A DNA stretch of 64,000 nt, taken from contig NZ_KB913017.1 of the NCBI RefSeq assembly GCF_000383975.1, positions 1,279,101 through 1,343,100 on the forward strand, in the 5' to 3' direction. The stretch comes from Natronorubrum tibetense GA33. Its GTDB lineage: Archaea > Halobacteriota > Halobacteria > Halobacteriales > Natrialbaceae. The position numbers and the translations under genes are program-made. This document shows, in pieces, positions 52,993-61,598 of this stretch. Positions within the stretch are counted from its first letter, which is position 1. Each line of letters starts with the position of its first letter. Under the pieces are notes generated by a model, which worked only from the letters and a program-made list of their open reading frames with translations, searched no databases and was not told the DNA's origin.

Positions 52993-53415
52993 TCAGACGT
53001 ACTCCTCCGCGACGCCACCGACGATCGGCAGGCCGTAGCGGTCTCCCTTGTAGGCTTTGACGATGAGGAAGAGCCAGAGGACGAAGATGATCGGCGCGAG
53101 GAGCAGCGAGACCAGACTCACCATGATCGCGAAAATCCAGCCGACGAACGAGATCTGGACGAGTATCGTCTGGAAGATCAGCAGCGCAACGACGGTCGCA
53201 AACAGTCCGCCGAAAACGATCATGCTCTGGAGAGCGTGAAACCGCACGAACTCGTTTTTGCCCTCGAGGAGGTAGAGTACCAGGCCGGTAAACGGCGCGA
53301 AGAGGTACGCCAGCGCCCCGGCGACGTTTTCGTCGAGTCCGCCGACGATCGGTTCCGTCTCCACGTGGTCAGTGTCGGTTCGGCCAGCGGCCAGTTCCGT
53401 TTCGGTAGATTTCAT
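52993..53415 (-). CDS. DUF4870-type membrane protein
   Basis: A 140-residue protein. The ATG at 53415 (MKSTETELAAG) is chosen; an upstream in-frame start at 53442 adds nine residues. The family hallmarks are ENVAGALAYLFAPFTGLVLYLLEGKNEFVRFHALQSM in the first half (two spans) and two further spans (about 65-90 and 95-120), with the closing KAYKGDRYGLPIVG. The role of the family is unknown. A lipoprotein relic follows in the same frame. Confidence 0.88.
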   Translation of the reverse strand: MKSTETELAAGRTDTDHVETEPIVGGLDENVAGALAYLFAPFTGLVLYLLEGKNEFVRFHALQSMIVFGGLFATVVALLIFQTILVQISFVGWIFAIMVSLVSLLLAPIIFVLWLFLIVKAYKGDRYGLPIVGGVAEEYV

Positions 53416-53673
53416 CGGAAATTGCTCGTACAGTTGTCTCACTGCATCGCGGCTTAATGGTTATCTGAGCTGAACGTATGCGCAAAGGTTACCGCAGCGT
53501 AACCGTTCTCGCACCCGGACCCGTCTGCTCGTCCGGTGATCGTAAAAAACGAACTCAGCAGTTCGACGGCGGGTCGACCAGGAACTCTTCACCGGACGAG
53601 CGGACTTCGACCTCGAGGTCGGCACATGTTTTTCGTTGACGTGAGAGTATTCGGTCGCGGGCGGCTCGGTCGG

Positions 53674-54495
53674 TCACTCCGTAAGAGCATCAGCGAGCGC
53701 CTCGAGTCGCGACTCGAGGTCGCGGTACGCCGCCTGCCGTGTGAGGTGATCACGCGAGTACACTGACTCGAGAAGCGACCGCTTGGCGGCCAACGAGGCG
53801 CGTTCGCGGTCGTCGGCTGACTCTCCCCGTCGGCGCAGTTGGTCGTCGATCGCCTCGAGCAACGTCTCGCGGACGATCGGTTTGCGTCGCACGTCGTCGC
53901 AGTCGACCTCGAGCAGGTCGAGTTCGGGTCGGTCACCGAGGAGCAGGATCGTCCGACAGTCCGCTCCCACGGCGGCAGGCACGTCGGCTGCGCTGACGCC
54001 CGGAAGGCCCTCGTCGTAGACTACGACGTCGATCGGCTCGCGCAGGTAGCGGTCGACGTCCGCAGCAGTGTGCGCTCGAGCGACGGTGTACCGATCGGTT
54101 AGCCACTGTCCGTACAGATCGGTAATTCGTCGATCGGCATCCGCAAGCAGGATCGTCGGTGTGGCCGCCCCGAGGTATCGTTCGCCCCATGCACCGAGGT
54201 CGTCGAAGATCGGCTCGAGGTCGGCCCCCGCCTCGGTGAGTTCGTACTCGACTCTGAGCGGCGACTCGCTGACGACCGTTCGGTCGACGAGCCCGGCGTC
54301 TCGCAACGCCTCGAGCGTGTCGGTCAACACCTTCCCCGAGAGATCCGGAATCGCCTCGAGGAGCCCGTTGAATCCGAGCGAGCCGTGGTGGTGAAGCGCG
54401 GCGACGACGACCGGATGCCACTTCTTCGAGAGCAACGCGAACGCGTCGAGCGCCGTACGAGTCGCCCGTGGAACGTCCAGTTCGCGACGAGTCAT
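53674..54495 (-). CDS. HxlR-type HTH fused to receiver and HalX-like domains
   Basis: A 273-residue regulator. Residues about 10-105 are an HxlR-type winged helix (FALLSKKWHPVVVAALHHHGSLGFNGLLEAIPDLSGKVLTDTL). Residues about 112-215 are a receiver-like domain: TILLADADRR, the candidate phospho-Asp in VVVYDEGLPG, and the Lys of DVRRKPI. Residues about 220-273 form a HalX-like helical end (ERASLAAKRSLLESVY). HxlR regulators usually lack a receiver, so this fusion would tie DNA binding to phosphorylation. It is divergent from the receiver-ATPase gene at 54720. Confidence 0.85.
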   Translation of the reverse strand: MTRRELDVPRATRTALDAFALLSKKWHPVVVAALHHHGSLGFNGLLEAIPDLSGKVLTDTLEALRDAGLVDRTVVSESPLRVEYELTEAGADLEPIFDDLGAWGERYLGAATPTILLADADRRITDLYGQWLTDRYTVARAHTAADVDRYLREPIDVVVYDEGLPGVSAADVPAAVGADCRTILLLGDRPELDLLEVDCDDVRRKPIVRETLLEAIDDQLRRRGESADDRERASLAAKRSLLESVYSRDHLTRQAAYRDLESRLEALADALTE

Positions 54496-54719
54496 GTGAG
54501 AAGATCCGAATACAGGGGCTTAGCTATTCGGTCTCGTGGTGTGTTCGCCCGGTAGGCGAAGCGATCAACGGGGAGGAGAGCGTTCCGTTCTCCGCGTCGT
54601 TCGACCGCTCCGGGTCTCTGATCGGGACACTCGCTCGAGTCGATCGGGTACCGCAGAGCGTGACAACCGGACGAACACTATCGGAACTAATAGCATGATC
54701 GCACCCCATGGTCTGGGAA

Positions 54720-55835
54720 ATGGATTCCTTGCGTGCGGTCGACCTCCTGCTCGTCGAGGACGACCCCGACGACGCTCGGTTCGTCGACCGGCTGATCACG
54801 GAACACCAGACTGCACTCGAGCGGAGCGGCCGTGAAGCCGCGGTCAGCATCAACTCGGTCGAGCACGTTGATCGACTCTCGGCCGGCATCGAACGAGTCG
54901 GGTCCGACTCGCCGGATGTCGTCTTGCTCGATCTTGCGCTGCCGGACAGCGCCGGTCTCGAGACGATCGACCGGCTCGTCGACCGTGCCCCATCGGTTCC
55001 GATCGTCGTGCTGACCGGGCACAACGAGGGAGAACTCGGCGTCGATGCGATCCGCTGTGGCGCACAGGACTACCTCGTCAAGGGCTCGATCACGGCCGAA
55101 CTACTTCTGCGAACGATCGGGTACGCGATCGAGCGGGCACGAACCCAGCGCCAGCTTCTCGATAGGAACCACCGACTCGCGCTGCTGAATCGGCTCATCA
55201 GGACCGACATCCGCAACGACCTGAGTATGGTCGTCGGCTGGGGGGATCAGCTCCGATCGAGCGTCGATCCCCGAGACGAACCGGCCCTCGAGGCGCTGCT
55301 CGAGGCCGCGACGCACACCCTCGAGCTTACCGATACGGCCGCCGAACTGATGGACGTCCTCGCCGCCGACATCGATGTCGAGCGCGAAGCCTGTGACCTC
55401 GTCACCGTGCTCGAGACCGAACTCGATCGCCTCCAGGGCGAGTTCGGTGACGCCGTCACCGTCGACCGAACGGCGCTGCCGGACGAGTCCGTCGTCGTCT
55501 CCGCCTCGCCGACACTGGGCTCCGTATTCGCGCAACTGCTCTCGAATGCGGCCGTCCACACCGACCGGCCAACCGCGTCGATCACGGTTGCACTCGAGAC
55601 GACGGCCGATCGAGCGACAGTCGTCATCGCGGACGATGGGGTCGGCATCCCCGACTCCCAAAAGCGCCTCCTCAGCGATCCCGACGCCAGGTTCGACGCC
55701 GACTCGGGAATGGGAACCGGTCTCTACCTGGTGACGACGGTCCTGGATATCTTCGACGGCGACCTCGAGATCACCGACAACGATCCGCGCGGAACGGCCG
55801 TCTCGGTGACGCTCGATCGAGTTCGGGGGCAGTAG
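54720..55835 (+). CDS. Receiver plus histidine-kinase-like ATPase protein without the acceptor His
   Basis: A 371-residue cytoplasmic protein. An ATG at 54708 is also possible. The receiver domain (about 1-120) has DLLLVEDDPDD, the phospho-Asp in VVLLDLALPD (D71) and the Lys in DYLVKGS. The next part matches the haloarchaeal dimerisation helix LLNRxLRHDIRND, but here it reads LLNRLIRTDIRND: the acceptor His is Thr (T162, ACC at 55203). The ATPase domain keeps the N-box QLLSNAAVH and G1 DDGVGIP with GMGTGLYLV. It therefore cannot autophosphorylate in the usual way; it may be a pseudokinase or a partner for another kinase. A TATA-like CTAATAG lies about 30 bp before 54720. It is divergent from the HxlR-receiver gene. 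Confidence 0.85.
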   Translation: MDSLRAVDLLLVEDDPDDARFVDRLITEHQTALERSGREAAVSINSVEHVDRLSAGIERVGSDSPDVVLLDLALPDSAGLETIDRLVDRAPSVPIVVLTGHNEGELGVDAIRCGAQDYLVKGSITAELLLRTIGYAIERARTQRQLLDRNHRLALLNRLIRTDIRNDLSMVVGWGDQLRSSVDPRDEPALEALLEAATHTLELTDTAAELMDVLAADIDVEREACDLVTVLETELDRLQGEFGDAVTVDRTALPDESVVVSASPTLGSVFAQLLSNAAVHTDRPTASITVALETTADRATVVIADDGVGIPDSQKRLLSDPDARFDADSGMGTGLYLVTTVLDIFDGDLEITDNDPRGTAVSVTLDRVRGQ

Positions 55836-55990
55836 GAGTGGCAAGAACGAGCCGTCATCACAGAAGAGATCGCCACAGGGAGATCATCGCGGCGAGGAAC
55901 GTCACGAAGTCGACTCGTCAGGGGACGAGTCGAGACGGCATCCGGAACTGATATCGCGTGTTCTCGGCGTCGAACCACAACACTGCGATC

Positions 55991-56584
55991 TCAGCCGAAC
56001 ACTTCGCCGCGCTCGTACTCCATCAACGCACTCACCTCGCTCGCGATCTCCTCGCCGAACTCGCGCTCGACGATCCACAGCGCGAGATCCAGCCCCGACG
56101 TGACGCCGCCCGCGGTCAGCACGTCGCCGTCGTCGACGATCCGCTCGTCGACCACGTTCGCCGCGGACGCCTCGAGGTCCTCCTCCGCGACCGGGTGGGT
56201 CGCCGCGGGCCGGCCCTCGAGTAGGCCCGCTTCGGCGAGCACCATCGCACCGGTACAGACCGAGGCGACGGTCGCCCCCTCGGTGAACCGTTCGTCGACC
56301 GCGGCGGCCAGCGCTCCGTCGTCGACTGCCGCGCGGACGCCCCCGTTGGACGTCGTCCAGCCCCCGCCGGGGACGATCAGAATGTCAGGCTGTCCCAGCG
56401 TCCCCTGCGATTCGACGCGCAGGTCGTGGCTCGCGGTCACCATGTCCGTCTCCTCGAGCGTAACGAGGCTGGTCTCGAGGTCTGCACCCGCCTGGGCGGC
56501 GTTCTCGAGTACTTCGTAGGGACCGATCGCGTCCAGTTCGTCGAAGCCCTCGAACAGCACGATTTCGGCAGTGGTTTCGGCCAT
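55991..56584 (-). CDS. DJ-1/PfpI-family protein
   Basis: A 197-residue protein. The ATG at 56584 (MAETTAEIVLFEGFDELDAIGPYEVL) gives the normal start of the family; the frame is open upstream but without similarity. The nucleophile elbow is SVCTGAMVLAEAGLLEG (the Cys), with PDILIVPGGGW before it and an AATHP segment after. The family includes glyoxalases, chaperones and isonitrile hydratases; the GPYEVL start and CTGAMVLA elbow are closest to the isonitrile-hydratase/AraC-coupled branch. The function is not settled. Confidence 0.9.
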   Translation of the reverse strand: MAETTAEIVLFEGFDELDAIGPYEVLENAAQAGADLETSLVTLEETDMVTASHDLRVESQGTLGQPDILIVPGGGWTTSNGGVRAAVDDGALAAAVDERFTEGATVASVCTGAMVLAEAGLLEGRPAATHPVAEEDLEASAANVVDERIVDDGDVLTAGGVTSGLDLALWIVEREFGEEIASEVSALMEYERGEVFG

Positions 56585-56663
56585 ACCCGGACGGAGGGCT
56601 GGGGAGGTAAAACGTATTGTGCCAGAATGGGAAAGACGGGAGGGACACCACGCTCGCCGACGC

Positions 56664-57515
56664 TCACCGCCGGACGGTCTCGTCGACGACCTCGTGGAGC
56701 GCGTCGAACACCGCTTGGTTTCCGGCGGCGACGAACCACTCATCGCGGTCCTCGCTGTTCCCACCGTCGCGACCCTCGCTACTCTCCCCGCCGCGTGCCG
56801 TAAGCAATCCACTTTCGACCGCGAACAGCTCACCCAACAGCTGTTCCTCCGCGTCCGGCCGGTAGCAGACGATACCGTCCAGTCGCCCGCGAGCGAGCAG
56901 CCCCCAGTGGACCGTCGGCGACCAACTCTCGAGGCGGCGCTTGCAGCGATCCTCGAGCGCCCGGTTGATCGACTCGGAGACCACCGCCTGTTCGGGCCGG
57001 CGTTTCACGTCGTGGCCGATGACCGAGACTGCGGTCGCCGTCTCGGGGCTGGCATCACTGTCCCCGTCGACCGGCTGCCCGTCGTGTCGGACGCCACCGC
57101 CTCGAGCGGCGACGTAGAGATCGTCGAGCAGTGGGACGTAGACGACGCCGAGAACGGGTTCCGAGTCGGGGATCGACGAGCCGGAGTCGGCGGCCTCGAG
57201 CACCGTCATCGCCGTCGCGAACGCGGGCAGTCCCGACTCAAAGTTGTTCGTCCCGTCCAGCGGATCCACGAGCCAGGTGTACTCGCCCGACCCCTCGTGG
57301 CGACCCGACTCCTCCGCGACGATGGGGTGGTCGGGGAACGCGGCCCGGATTACCTCGAGAATCCGCCGTTCCGCACCCGTGTCCGCGCTGGATTTTACGT
57401 CGTGGACACCCGCATCGACGTCCGTGTCCTCCGCGCGGTAAGCGTCGCGCAGGTACGCGCCGCCGACGGTACAGGCCTCGATCGCGGTTCGCTCGAGTTC
57501 GTGGAGGGTCGTCAT
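56664..57515 (-). CDS. Inositol-monophosphatase-family phosphatase
   Basis: A 283-residue Mg2+-dependent sugar phosphatase. Metal site residues are seen in EESGRHEG (Glu) and WLVDPLDGTNNFESGLPAFA, the family signature. The second signature (usually WDxAAG) is changed to PDAEEQLLGELFAVESG, so the usual Asp of that site may be lost or shifted. Archaeal members often act on fructose-1,6-bisphosphate and inositol phosphate. A disordered GGESSEGRDGGNSEDRDE loop sits near residue 250. Upstream of it lies the MazG-like gene on the opposite strand. Confidence 0.88.
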   Translation of the reverse strand: MTTLHELERTAIEACTVGGAYLRDAYRAEDTDVDAGVHDVKSSADTGAERRILEVIRAAFPDHPIVAEESGRHEGSGEYTWLVDPLDGTNNFESGLPAFATAMTVLEAADSGSSIPDSEPVLGVVYVPLLDDLYVAARGGGVRHDGQPVDGDSDASPETATAVSVIGHDVKRRPEQAVVSESINRALEDRCKRRLESWSPTVHWGLLARGRLDGIVCYRPDAEEQLLGELFAVESGLLTARGGESSEGRDGGNSEDRDEWFVAAGNQAVFDALHEVVDETVRR

Positions 57516-57626
57516 GGAACTCGAGTACGGCCGATCCGCACTTGGTCGTTATTCTTCCCCGACCGGTTCTTGGTTGGACCAACCGCGTTTCGGACGGTTC
57601 TTGGCGCTGGGAACCCACGTAACGGT

Positions 57627-57935
57627 ATGAACGACCAGCAAGCCGCAGTCGCCGATTTCGTCGAGACGTACGACCTCGAGACGCCGCCAGAGTTCCGCCT
57701 GCTCGATCTCGTCTCGGAGGTCGGCGAACTCGCGAAAGACGCCAACACGTCGACGGAGTACGGTACCGAACCCGAGGAACTGGCTCTCGCATCCGACGAG
57801 ATCGGCGACGTGCTCTTTGCGACGCTCGCGCTCGCGGACTCGCTCGATATCGACGCCGAGGCGGCGCTCGAGGAAGCACTCGAGAAGTACGAACGGCGGA
57901 TGGACGCCGACGAGACGCCCGGATCGGCCGAGTAA
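57627..57935 (+). CDS. MazG-like nucleotide pyrophosphohydrolase
   Basis: A 102-residue protein of the all-alpha NTP-pyrophosphohydrolase group. The metal-binding pattern is ExxE-x(n)-ExxD: EVGE in LDLVSEVGELAKD and EIGD in ASDEIGDVLFATLALAD. The short length is as in the archaeal single-domain MazG-like proteins. It probably hydrolyses non-canonical NTPs or dNTPs as house-cleaning. It is monocistronic and divergent from the inositol-phosphatase-like gene. Confidence 0.88.
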   Translation: MNDQQAAVADFVETYDLETPPEFRLLDLVSEVGELAKDANTSTEYGTEPEELALASDEIGDVLFATLALADSLDIDAEAALEEALEKYERRMDADETPGSAE

Positions 57936-57990
57936 TCAGCGGTGCGCCGTCGATACGAGCCATCGACTCGAAACGGGTCTTCGAGATCGA

Positions 57991-58215
57991 TCACTGCTGC
58001 GTGTTCAGTCGGCTCGCGACCCAGAGCAGAACGAGGACCACCCCGAAACCGACGCCCGTGACGGCGAGCGCGAACGTCGGGTGCTCGAGTGGCAACCGTC
58101 CTGCGACCCCGACGAATCGTTCCAGCCCGACGAAGGCGACGACCAGGACGACGGCGAACGCCGTGATGAGGATGTCGTAGTCGAACCACGTTTTGAAACC
58201 GTCCAACGACGGCAT
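57991..58215 (-). CDS. Small two-span membrane protein
   Basis: A 74-residue protein with two hydrophobic spans (about 15-33 and 46-67) and an acidic N-terminus (MPSLDGFKTWFDYD). A TATA-like AAGCTATAG lies just upstream near 58235. It converges with the MazG-like gene. No family is recognised. Confidence 0.7.
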   Translation of the reverse strand: MPSLDGFKTWFDYDILITAFAVVLVVAFVGLERFVGVAGRLPLEHPTFALAVTGVGFGVVLVLLWVASRLNTQQ

Positions 58216-58559
58216 ACCGCCATATTGTGTCCGTACGGCTATAGCTTTTTGATCGAGTCACTGTTTCCCATTCCGGTGACAGTGTCGCTCGAGAACGACT
58301 GACTTCCGCGATCGATTTCGACGGTAGCGATCCCTGTGTTCTCCTGTTACGGTCGAGGAGAGGAGGAGCGCTCTGTCCCTGGCAACAAGGGTTCGCCACG
58401 CCCTCCCCAACCGATTCGTTCCCTCGCGCTGCTCGGTCACTCATCCCTCGCACAGTGTCGACGGCGTCCCCTCGCGTTGCTCGGGGTCGCCGTCAGCGCG
58501 CGCCACCGCAGACGATTCGATCGGACTGCAGCGACGCTCGATCGACGACCGATCCGGAA
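58216..58559. other. Intergenic region between the two-span gene and HD gene
   Basis: Beyond the promoter of the 74-residue gene I see no supported gene in these 344 bases. The reading frames on both strands are short and have no recognisable motif. Confidence 0.5.
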
Positions 58560-59735
58560 CTACGGGACTACGTCGGCGTTGACCTCGAGCACGTCCGCCG
58601 CCGCCTCCCGGACCGATTCGACCGTATCCGGCCGCGCGTAGACCCCCAGTCGCCAAATTTCTCGCGCGCAGGCGTCCAGTCCGGCGACGAGCGACGAGCG
58701 CTCCTCGAGTCGCCGCAGGTCGCCGTCGACGACGATGCGAGCCCTGGATTCGGGCGAACTGGGTTCGGAAGGGCTGTCGACGACGACGGCCGCGGGGTCC
58801 ACGTCCGCGACGGCGGCGATTTCGCGCTCGAGGTCGCGCGTGCGGTCGTATTCGAGGCCGACGAAACGATCAGGGACGTCGCCGCGGGGGAGCCAGACAG
58901 CCCGCTTGTAGAGTCGCCGTTCGCGCAGGCGGGTCGCGACATCGGCCGTCGGCGCGTGGCCCTCGAGCGTGGCGAGCAGTTCGGCGTCGGTCAGCCGAGC
59001 GAATCGGTCGGCGTCGACGGCACCGTCGGCGAGGATACGCTCGCTCGCCCGGTCGAGCATCGCACCCGCAATCCGCGAGACGTGGTGGCGGTAGACGGTC
59101 GCATTCATCAGGGTCCGGGCGATCAGCGCGCTCTCGGCGGTCGCGACGTCGCCAGCCTCTAAGGCGAGTTCGCCGTCGACGATCCGCAGCGAGTAGAGCA
59201 AGCGCGCGTGGTCGATCGTGCCGTAGGGGACGCCGGTGTGATGGGCGTCCCGGACGAGGTAGTCCAGTCGATCGACGTCGAGTGGACCGGAGACGAGTTC
59301 CCCGAGCGGGCCGCGACCGTCGACGGTCGCCGCGACGGCTTCGGGGTCGAGTCCCTGCGCCTCGAGCACGTCCCCGAGATCGCTGTCGGTCAGCAGCCAC
59401 TCGATCTCGTCGTGGTGACGGCCGAGGTGGCGCTCGATGGCGGCTTCGGTCTGATGGCCGAAGGGACCGTGACCGACGTCGTGGACCAGCGCCGCGGCAC
59501 GCAATCGGTCCGCGAGGGCCGGCTCGAGCTCAAGTTGCTCGACGGCGCGCGAGGCGAGGTGGTAGACGCCGAGACTGTGCTCGAAGCGCGTGTGGTTCGC
59601 GGAGGGGTAAACGAGCTGGACCGTACTCAGCTGGCGGACGGCCCGTAGGCGTTGCATTTCGGCGGTATCGAGCAGCGCCTCGGCCGTGGGGTCGAGTTCG
59701 ATGTAATCGTGAACGCTGTCCTTGATCGTCGTCAT
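58560..59735 (-). CDS. HD-domain phosphohydrolase (dNTPase/SAMHD1-like)
   Basis: A 391-residue enzyme. The ATG at 59735 (MTTIKDSVHDYIELDP) is typical for this family. The HD metal centre is seen as HTRFEHSLGVYHL (H), VHDVGHGPFGH (HD and following H), and the distal Asp in VDRLDYLVRDAHHTG. The family hydrolyses dNTPs or (p)ppGpp-like compounds; the conserved LRAVRQLSTVQLVYPSA lead-in is that of the dGTPase/SAMHD1-like archaeal branch. The C-terminal 120 residues are more variable. The kinase-like gene upstream ends 101 bp before it on the same strand. Confidence 0.92.
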   Translation of the reverse strand: MTTIKDSVHDYIELDPTAEALLDTAEMQRLRAVRQLSTVQLVYPSANHTRFEHSLGVYHLASRAVEQLELEPALADRLRAAALVHDVGHGPFGHQTEAAIERHLGRHHDEIEWLLTDSDLGDVLEAQGLDPEAVAATVDGRGPLGELVSGPLDVDRLDYLVRDAHHTGVPYGTIDHARLLYSLRIVDGELALEAGDVATAESALIARTLMNATVYRHHVSRIAGAMLDRASERILADGAVDADRFARLTDAELLATLEGHAPTADVATRLRERRLYKRAVWLPRGDVPDRFVGLEYDRTRDLEREIAAVADVDPAAVVVDSPSEPSSPESRARIVVDGDLRRLEERSSLVAGLDACAREIWRLGVYARPDTVESVREAAADVLEVNADVVP

Positions 59736-59835
59736 CTGGGGATAGCTACTCTCGAGAGAACCGTCTTCAACGCCATGGTTCGGCGACCGGTGCTCGCCAC
59801 TGGTGTGAGAATGCACACCGAAACAGCGGTTCCGA

Positions 59836-60366
59836 TCAGCGCGTCCGCTGTTCGGGCCGAGCCGTCGACAGCACCTGCTCGTCCAGTTGCGCCTGCGTCT
59901 CCTCAATCGTCCCCGAATTGTCGATTTCGACGTGATCGTGTTCGATCGGGTCGAACGACTCGCGGAGCTGGAGGTGTTGGTCGAACTCGGCGTCGCTGAT
60001 CGTCTCCGTCCGCTTCTCGAGGCGCTCTCTGACGACCTCGAGCGAACAGGTGACGTGGACGAAGCGGATATCGACGTCGGCCTCACGCGCGACGCTCATC
60101 GCCTGCTCGCGGCGAGTTTTCCGGCGAAACGTCGCGTCGAGGACGACGTTTGATCCGGACTCGAGGTCGGTGCGGGCGCGCTCGAGCAGTTCCGCGTAGG
60201 TCGCATCGCTCTCGGCGCGGGTGTAGGTCGGCTCCGGAAACAGCTCCTTGCGAACGGCGTCGCTGCGATGGCGGGTCGCTGGATACCGATCTGCGGTGTA
60301 CGCGGAGGCCATCGACTTACCGACACCCGGCAAGCCACAGTAGACGAGCAGCGTCGGACGGGACAC
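59836..60366 (-). CDS. Small P-loop kinase (AAA_33 type)
   Basis: A 176-residue protein starting at a GTG. The P-loop is CGLPGVGKS, followed by a HRSDAVRKELF segment (like the DxxR of kinases such as PseT and O-phosphotransferases) and VVLDATFRRKTRRE, a second characteristic motif. Substrate is unknown; relatives phosphorylate RNA ends, antibiotics or small metabolites. It lies between phnE (98 bp upstream, same strand) and the HD gene, so co-transcription with the transporter is possible. Confidence 0.82.
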   Translation of the reverse strand: MSRPTLLVYCGLPGVGKSMASAYTADRYPATRHRSDAVRKELFPEPTYTRAESDATYAELLERARTDLESGSNVVLDATFRRKTRREQAMSVAREADVDIRFVHVTCSLEVVRERLEKRTETISDAEFDQHLQLRESFDPIEHDHVEIDNSGTIEETQAQLDEQVLSTARPEQRTR

Positions 60367-60464
60367 GATACCTGATAAAAAGGGGTGCTACTAAATCGAA
60401 CCGATTTTGTCGGTGTAGCGCAATCGGAGCATTCCGATCGGTGGTCGAAACCGTCCGCGGACGG

Positions 60465-61598
60465 TTACTTCAGCAGCGATCGGGCCATTCGGTCTGGGAA
60501 TCCGAGGATGAGCTCCCGAATGCTCTGTTTCTCCTGATCCGAACGAAGCCGGGCACGCAGTCGCTGGCTGAACAGTTCGACCAGGAAGATCAGCACGAAG
60601 ATGACGAACAGCGTCGCCATCATGTTCTCGAAGACGAGCCGACTCTCCTGAGTCGCGACGACTGCTCCGAGCCCGCCCGCGCCGACGACGCCGACGGTGA
60701 CGGCCGACCGGACGTTGATCTCGAAGATGTAGAGCGTCCACGCGATAAAGGACGTTTTGACCTGGCTCAACATCCCAAAGAAGACGATCTGGGGCTTGTT
60801 CGCCCCGGTCGTCTGCATCGCCTCGATCGGCCCCTCCTCGAGTTCCTCTAAGTCCTCGACGAACAGCCGGCCGAGGTTGCCGATCGTGTTCAACGCGATG
60901 GCCAGCGTCGCCGCGGCCGCGCCGAGACCGACCAGTGCGATGAAGATCAGCGCCCAGATGATCGCCGGAATCGCACGGATGAACGACATGATCCCTCGGA
61001 AGACGAAGTTGAGGGGGAACGGCGTGACGCGTTCGGAGGCGAGCACGCTGAACACCAACGCGAGCGGGAATCCGAGGATCGTCCCGACGAGTCCCATCGC
61101 TAACGTCGTACCGGCCTCCCCGAAGATGGCGAAGACGCCCATCTCCTGGAAGAAGAAGGCGTAGATGTCCGCGACGTCCGGCGGAAACTGGAGGAGTAAC
61201 CCGCCGATCTCGGGGTCGTATATCAGTTCGTTGTTCCAAATGAACTCCCAGTATGTGCCGACGTCGAGGAACGGAATCCCGCCGAAGTTCGTCGTCGGGA
61301 AGTAATCGCCCATCCTGCCGGCGAAGTGACTCCACGTGAAGTTGGTCCGACTGTCGAAGAACTCCGTGGCCGCGAGCCCCTGCAACGTCACGAACGCGAG
61401 CGAGACGGCGAGGGCGATCCAGCCGACCGCTCGACGACGACGCGTCTGTCGGATATTCTCGAACTGTTCGTTTACCTTCTCGCTGGCGGACTCGAGCGGT
61501 GTCGCTCGCTCGGCGTCCGCCCGGTCGACGCCCCCATCGGCGACCGCGTCTGCGTCTTCGTCACGCTCCGTTCGGTCGTCGTTTCGTGGATCGTTCAC
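60465..61598 (-). CDS. phnE: Phosphonate-type ABC transporter permease
   Basis: A 377-residue membrane protein with a disordered acidic N-terminus (about 1-50) and about six spans. The EAA loop that touches the ATPase is EAMQTTGANKPQIVFFGML. The FPLNFVFRGIMSFIRAIPAIIW segment is typical of the PhnE branch. It overlaps the ATPase gene by 4 bp (ATGA at 61595-61598). With PhnC and PhnD it imports phosphonates or related compounds. The first hydrophobic segment is followed by a long external loop (about 80-165). Confidence 0.93.
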   Translation of the reverse strand: MNDPRNDDRTERDEDADAVADGGVDRADAERATPLESASEKVNEQFENIRQTRRRRAVGWIALAVSLAFVTLQGLAATEFFDSRTNFTWSHFAGRMGDYFPTTNFGGIPFLDVGTYWEFIWNNELIYDPEIGGLLLQFPPDVADIYAFFFQEMGVFAIFGEAGTTLAMGLVGTILGFPLALVFSVLASERVTPFPLNFVFRGIMSFIRAIPAIIWALIFIALVGLGAAAATLAIALNTIGNLGRLFVEDLEELEEGPIEAMQTTGANKPQIVFFGMLSQVKTSFIAWTLYIFEINVRSAVTVGVVGAGGLGAVVATQESRLVFENMMATLFVIFVLIFLVELFSQRLRARLRSDQEKQSIRELILGFPDRMARSLLK

